A DNA stretch of 64,000 nucleotides from Candidatus Mycobacterium wuenschmannii (GTDB taxonomy: Bacteria; Actinomycetota; Actinomycetes; Mycobacteriales; Mycobacteriaceae), in NCBI RefSeq assembly GCF_030252325.1, contig NZ_CP126981.1, forward strand, positions 868,001-932,000. The letters are read 5' to 3'. Numbering within the stretch: the first letter of the stretch is position 1; each line of letters begins with the position of its first letter. Below the pieces are notes generated by a model. That model did no database searches and had not been told where the DNA came from. It worked only from the letters and a program-made list of their open reading frames with translations. This document shows positions 62,095 to 64,000 of this stretch, piece after piece. The translations under genes and the position numbers were made by a program.

Positions 62095-62943
62095 TCAGTC
62101 GGGGACGTAGTCGAATTCGTCGGGATTGGGGCCGATGCGCCCGGACTCGCCCCGGTCGAGGCCCGTGATCGCGGTCATCTGGTCACCATCGAGTTCGAAG
62201 TCGAAAATGTCGAAATTGGCCTGAATTCGCTCGCGGTGCACCGACTTCGGAAACACGATGTCGCCGCGCTGGATGTGCCACCGCAGTACTACCTGCGCGG
62301 CAGTCTTCGAGTGAGCGTCGACAATGCCGGTGATGACCTGATCGTCGAGGACTTTTCCCTGGGCGATCGGCGACCACGCCTCGGTGGCAATGCGGTTGTC
62401 GAGGTCGTAGGCCCGGACCTGCTCGTTGCCGAAGTAAGGGTGAATCTCGACCTGGTTGACCGCCGGCACCGTTTCCGACGATGCCGCGAGCCGCTGCAGG
62501 TGCGCGACCTGAAAGTTGGACACCCCGACGCTGCGCGCCCGACGCGCCGTGGCGAATTCTTCCAGCGCAATCCACGTCGAGACGAAATCGCCGTCGTAGA
62601 GCGTCGGCAACGGCCAGTGGATGAGGAACAGGTCGACGTAGTCGAAGCCGAGCTTGGCGAGCGTCTCGTCGAATGCGCGCTGCGCGTCAGCCGGCCGGTG
62701 AAATCCGTTGTTGAGCTTGCTGGTGACGAAAATGTCCTCGCGATCGACGCCGGCCTCCCGGATGCCCTGACCGACTTGCTGCTCGTTGCCGTACATCTGC
62801 GCGGTGTCGATGTGCCGGTAGCCGATTTCGATGGCTGTACGGACCGCCTCTGCGGTCTCGTCGGGTTCGATTTGGTAGACGCCGAAACCGAGCTGCGGTA
62901 TCGCGTTACCGTCGTTCAAGGTGATTGACGGCACTGAACTCAT
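62095..62943 (-). CDS. Aldo/keto reductase
   Basis: A 282-residue NADPH-dependent AKR. Catalytic residues lie in GYRHIDTAQMYGNE (Asp, Tyr near 50) and LHKL-type FVTSKLNN (Lys near 77), with the His in DLFLIHWPLP near 110; the cofactor motif VFPKSVHRERIQAN follows near 235. AGGAGGTCACC precedes ATG 62943. It reduces aldehydes or ketoacids; the specific substrate is unknown. Confidence 0.92.
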   Translation of the reverse strand: MSSVPSITLNDGNAIPQLGFGVYQIEPDETAEAVRTAIEIGYRHIDTAQMYGNEQQVGQGIREAGVDREDIFVTSKLNNGFHRPADAQRAFDETLAKLGFDYVDLFLIHWPLPTLYDGDFVSTWIALEEFATARRARSVGVSNFQVAHLQRLAASSETVPAVNQVEIHPYFGNEQVRAYDLDNRIATEAWSPIAQGKVLDDQVITGIVDAHSKTAAQVVLRWHIQRGDIVFPKSVHRERIQANFDIFDFELDGDQMTAITGLDRGESGRIGPNPDEFDYVPD

Positions 62944-63027
62944 GTGGTGACCTCCTGGGCTTCCGCGAAGGCTGCCCGTCATCGCGGTGACGCAAACCCG
63001 GCGGCCGCGACAGTTACACCGGACTGG

Positions 63028-64000
63028 CTACCCCGCGGCGGGCTCGAATCGGACGAACACACCCTTTGATGTCGGGGTGTTGCTGACCTCCGCGACGCTG
63101 TCCAGCGGTACCAGGACATTCGTCTCGGGGTAGTAGGACGCGGCCGAGCCGCGGGCGGCGGGATACGCGACGACGCGAAAACCCTTGGCGCGCCGTTCGA
63201 TACCGTCATCCCAGGTGCTGACGAGGTCGACGAGCTGGCGGTCGGCCAAGCCGAGCTGGTCGATGTCGGCCGGATTGATCAGCACCACCCGGCGCCCGTT
63301 GTGGATGCCGCGGTAGCGGTCGTCGAGCGCGTAGGGCACGGTGTTCCACTGGTCGTGTGAGCGCATCGTCTGCAGGATGAGGTGGCCGTCCGGCGGGTGG
63401 ACCCGATCGAACGTGTTGCGGGTGAAAATGGCCTTGCCCGACGGGGTCGGGAAACGATGCTCGTTGACCGGGTTGGGCAGCCGAAACCCACCGGGTCTGC
63501 GCACCCGCGCGTTGAAGTCGTCGAAGTCGGGAACGACCCGCGAGATGCGCTGCCGAATCTCGTCGTAGTCGGCTTCGAAGTCGTCCCAATGGATTCCGGG
63601 GGTGTCACCGAGGGTGCGCCGGGCCAATCGGCAGATGATCGCGACCTCGCTCAGCAGCTGATCCGACGGCGGGCTGAGCCGGCCGTGCGATTGGTGCACG
63701 ATGCTCATCGAGTCTTCGACCGTGACGAATTGCTCGCCGGTGGCCTGCACGTCGCGGTCCGTGCGGCCCAGCGTCGGCAGGATCAACGCGGTCTCGCCAC
63801 ACACCGCGTGCGAGCGATTCAACTTGGTGGAGACGTGCGCGGTCAGCCGGCAGGCCCGCATCGCCTGTTCGGTCAAGTCGCTGTCCGGGGTGGCGCGGGC
63901 GAAGTTGCCGGCGAAACCGACGAAGATCTTGGCCTGCCCGTCGCGCATCGCCCGGATGGCGTTCACCGCATCCAGTCCGTGCTTGGTCGGGGGAGTGAAT
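63028..64000 (-). CDS. FdhF/YdeP-family molybdopterin oxidoreductase, C-terminal part (cut by window edge)
   Basis: The frame is open to the last base, so the start is outside the window; about 324 residues are present. The visible part has FTPPTKHGLDAVNAIRAM, FVGFAGNFARATPDSD, the Moco-binding ETALILPTLGRTDRD block and a dinucleotide-binding C-terminal domain (HLILQTMRSHDQWNTV). This fits FdhF/YdeP-type proteins related to formate dehydrogenase alpha subunits but of uncertain substrate. It is a second molybdoenzyme that would draw on the cofactor genes 35 kb upstream. Confidence 0.85.
   Translation of the reverse strand, partial: FTPPTKHGLDAVNAIRAMRDGQAKIFVGFAGNFARATPDSDLTEQAMRACRLTAHVSTKLNRSHAVCGETALILPTLGRTDRDVQATGEQFVTVEDSMSIVHQSHGRLSPPSDQLLSEVAIICRLARRTLGDTPGIHWDDFEADYDEIRQRISRVVPDFDDFNARVRRPGGFRLPNPVNEHRFPTPSGKAIFTRNTFDRVHPPDGHLILQTMRSHDQWNTVPYALDDRYRGIHNGRRVVLINPADIDQLGLADRQLVDLVSTWDDGIERRAKGFRVVAYPAARGSAASYYPETNVLVPLDSVAEVSNTPTSKGVFVRFEPAAG

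Overview
The window is a high-GC actinobacterial chromosome segment, and gene content and order point to a Mycobacterium or Mycolicibacterium. Its backbone follows the Rv1533-Rv1571 stretch of M. tuberculosis: nitronate monooxygenase/TetR, the Rv1535-like small gene, ileS, dinX, ansA, lspA, the RluD-like gene, glbN, two SDR genes, the Rv1546-like gene, dnaE1, fadD11-like, Rv1558-like, ilvA, treZ-treY-treX, the Rv1565c-like acyltransferase, ripD, the Rv1567c-like gene, bioA-bioF-bioD and the Rv1571-like gene. No rRNA, tRNA, CRISPR array, prophage or intact insertion sequence was seen.

Layout. 1-4.8 kb: nitronate monooxygenase and TetR behind three operators, then an M-box Mg2+ riboswitch with a leader ORF and a small protein gene, a lipase and a thioesterase-like gene. 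4.8-13.9 kb: a T-box leader and ileS, a DUF559 gene bracketed by two nearly identical 60-bp hairpin repeats, dinB, ansA, lspA, rluD and a methyltransferase. 14-30.8 kb: an island for nitrate assimilation and molybdenum cofactor. It holds the regulator nnaR, a sirohydrochlorin chelatase, nirB-nirD, mobA, a 1344-residue nitrate reductase fused to its own flavin electron-transfer chain, moaA/D/E/C, moeA, mog, a MOT1-type molybdate permease and a NarK transporter. 30.9-42.7 kb: truncated haemoglobin, two short-chain dehydrogenases, an SRPBCC protein, an MmpL transporter, dnaE1, and a metallo-beta-lactamase/PPOX/MerR unit. 42.7-64 kb: an LCM-type methyltransferase, acyl-CoA ligase, F420-type nitroreductase, threonine dehydratase, GAF-ANTAR regulator, trehalose operon, membrane acyltransferase, RipD, the biotin operon, a 2H phosphoesterase, an aldo/keto reductase, and the C-terminal part of an FdhF/YdeP-type molybdoenzyme that runs off the right edge.

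How it works together. The 14-31 kb block is close to self-sufficient. NarK would bring in nitrate. The fused nitrate reductase would reduce it to nitrite, and NirBD would take nitrite to ammonium. CbiX would help supply sirohaem, the Moa/Moe/Mog/Mob proteins would build the bis-MGD cofactor, the MOT1 permease would feed molybdate, and GlbN next door could handle nitric oxide by-product. The nnaR and narK promoters, 15 kb apart, share a conserved ungapped architecture. Many genes in the window have a TANNNT hexamer 6-8 nt before the start codon, which suggests leaderless mRNAs.

The signals most worth following are the hairpin-gene-hairpin DUF559 cassette, the shared nnaR/narK promoter element, the Mg2+ riboswitch with a leader ORF that has a perfect Shine-Dalgarno, the MerR regulator with an unusual four-cysteine tail, and the self-contained nitrate reductase.
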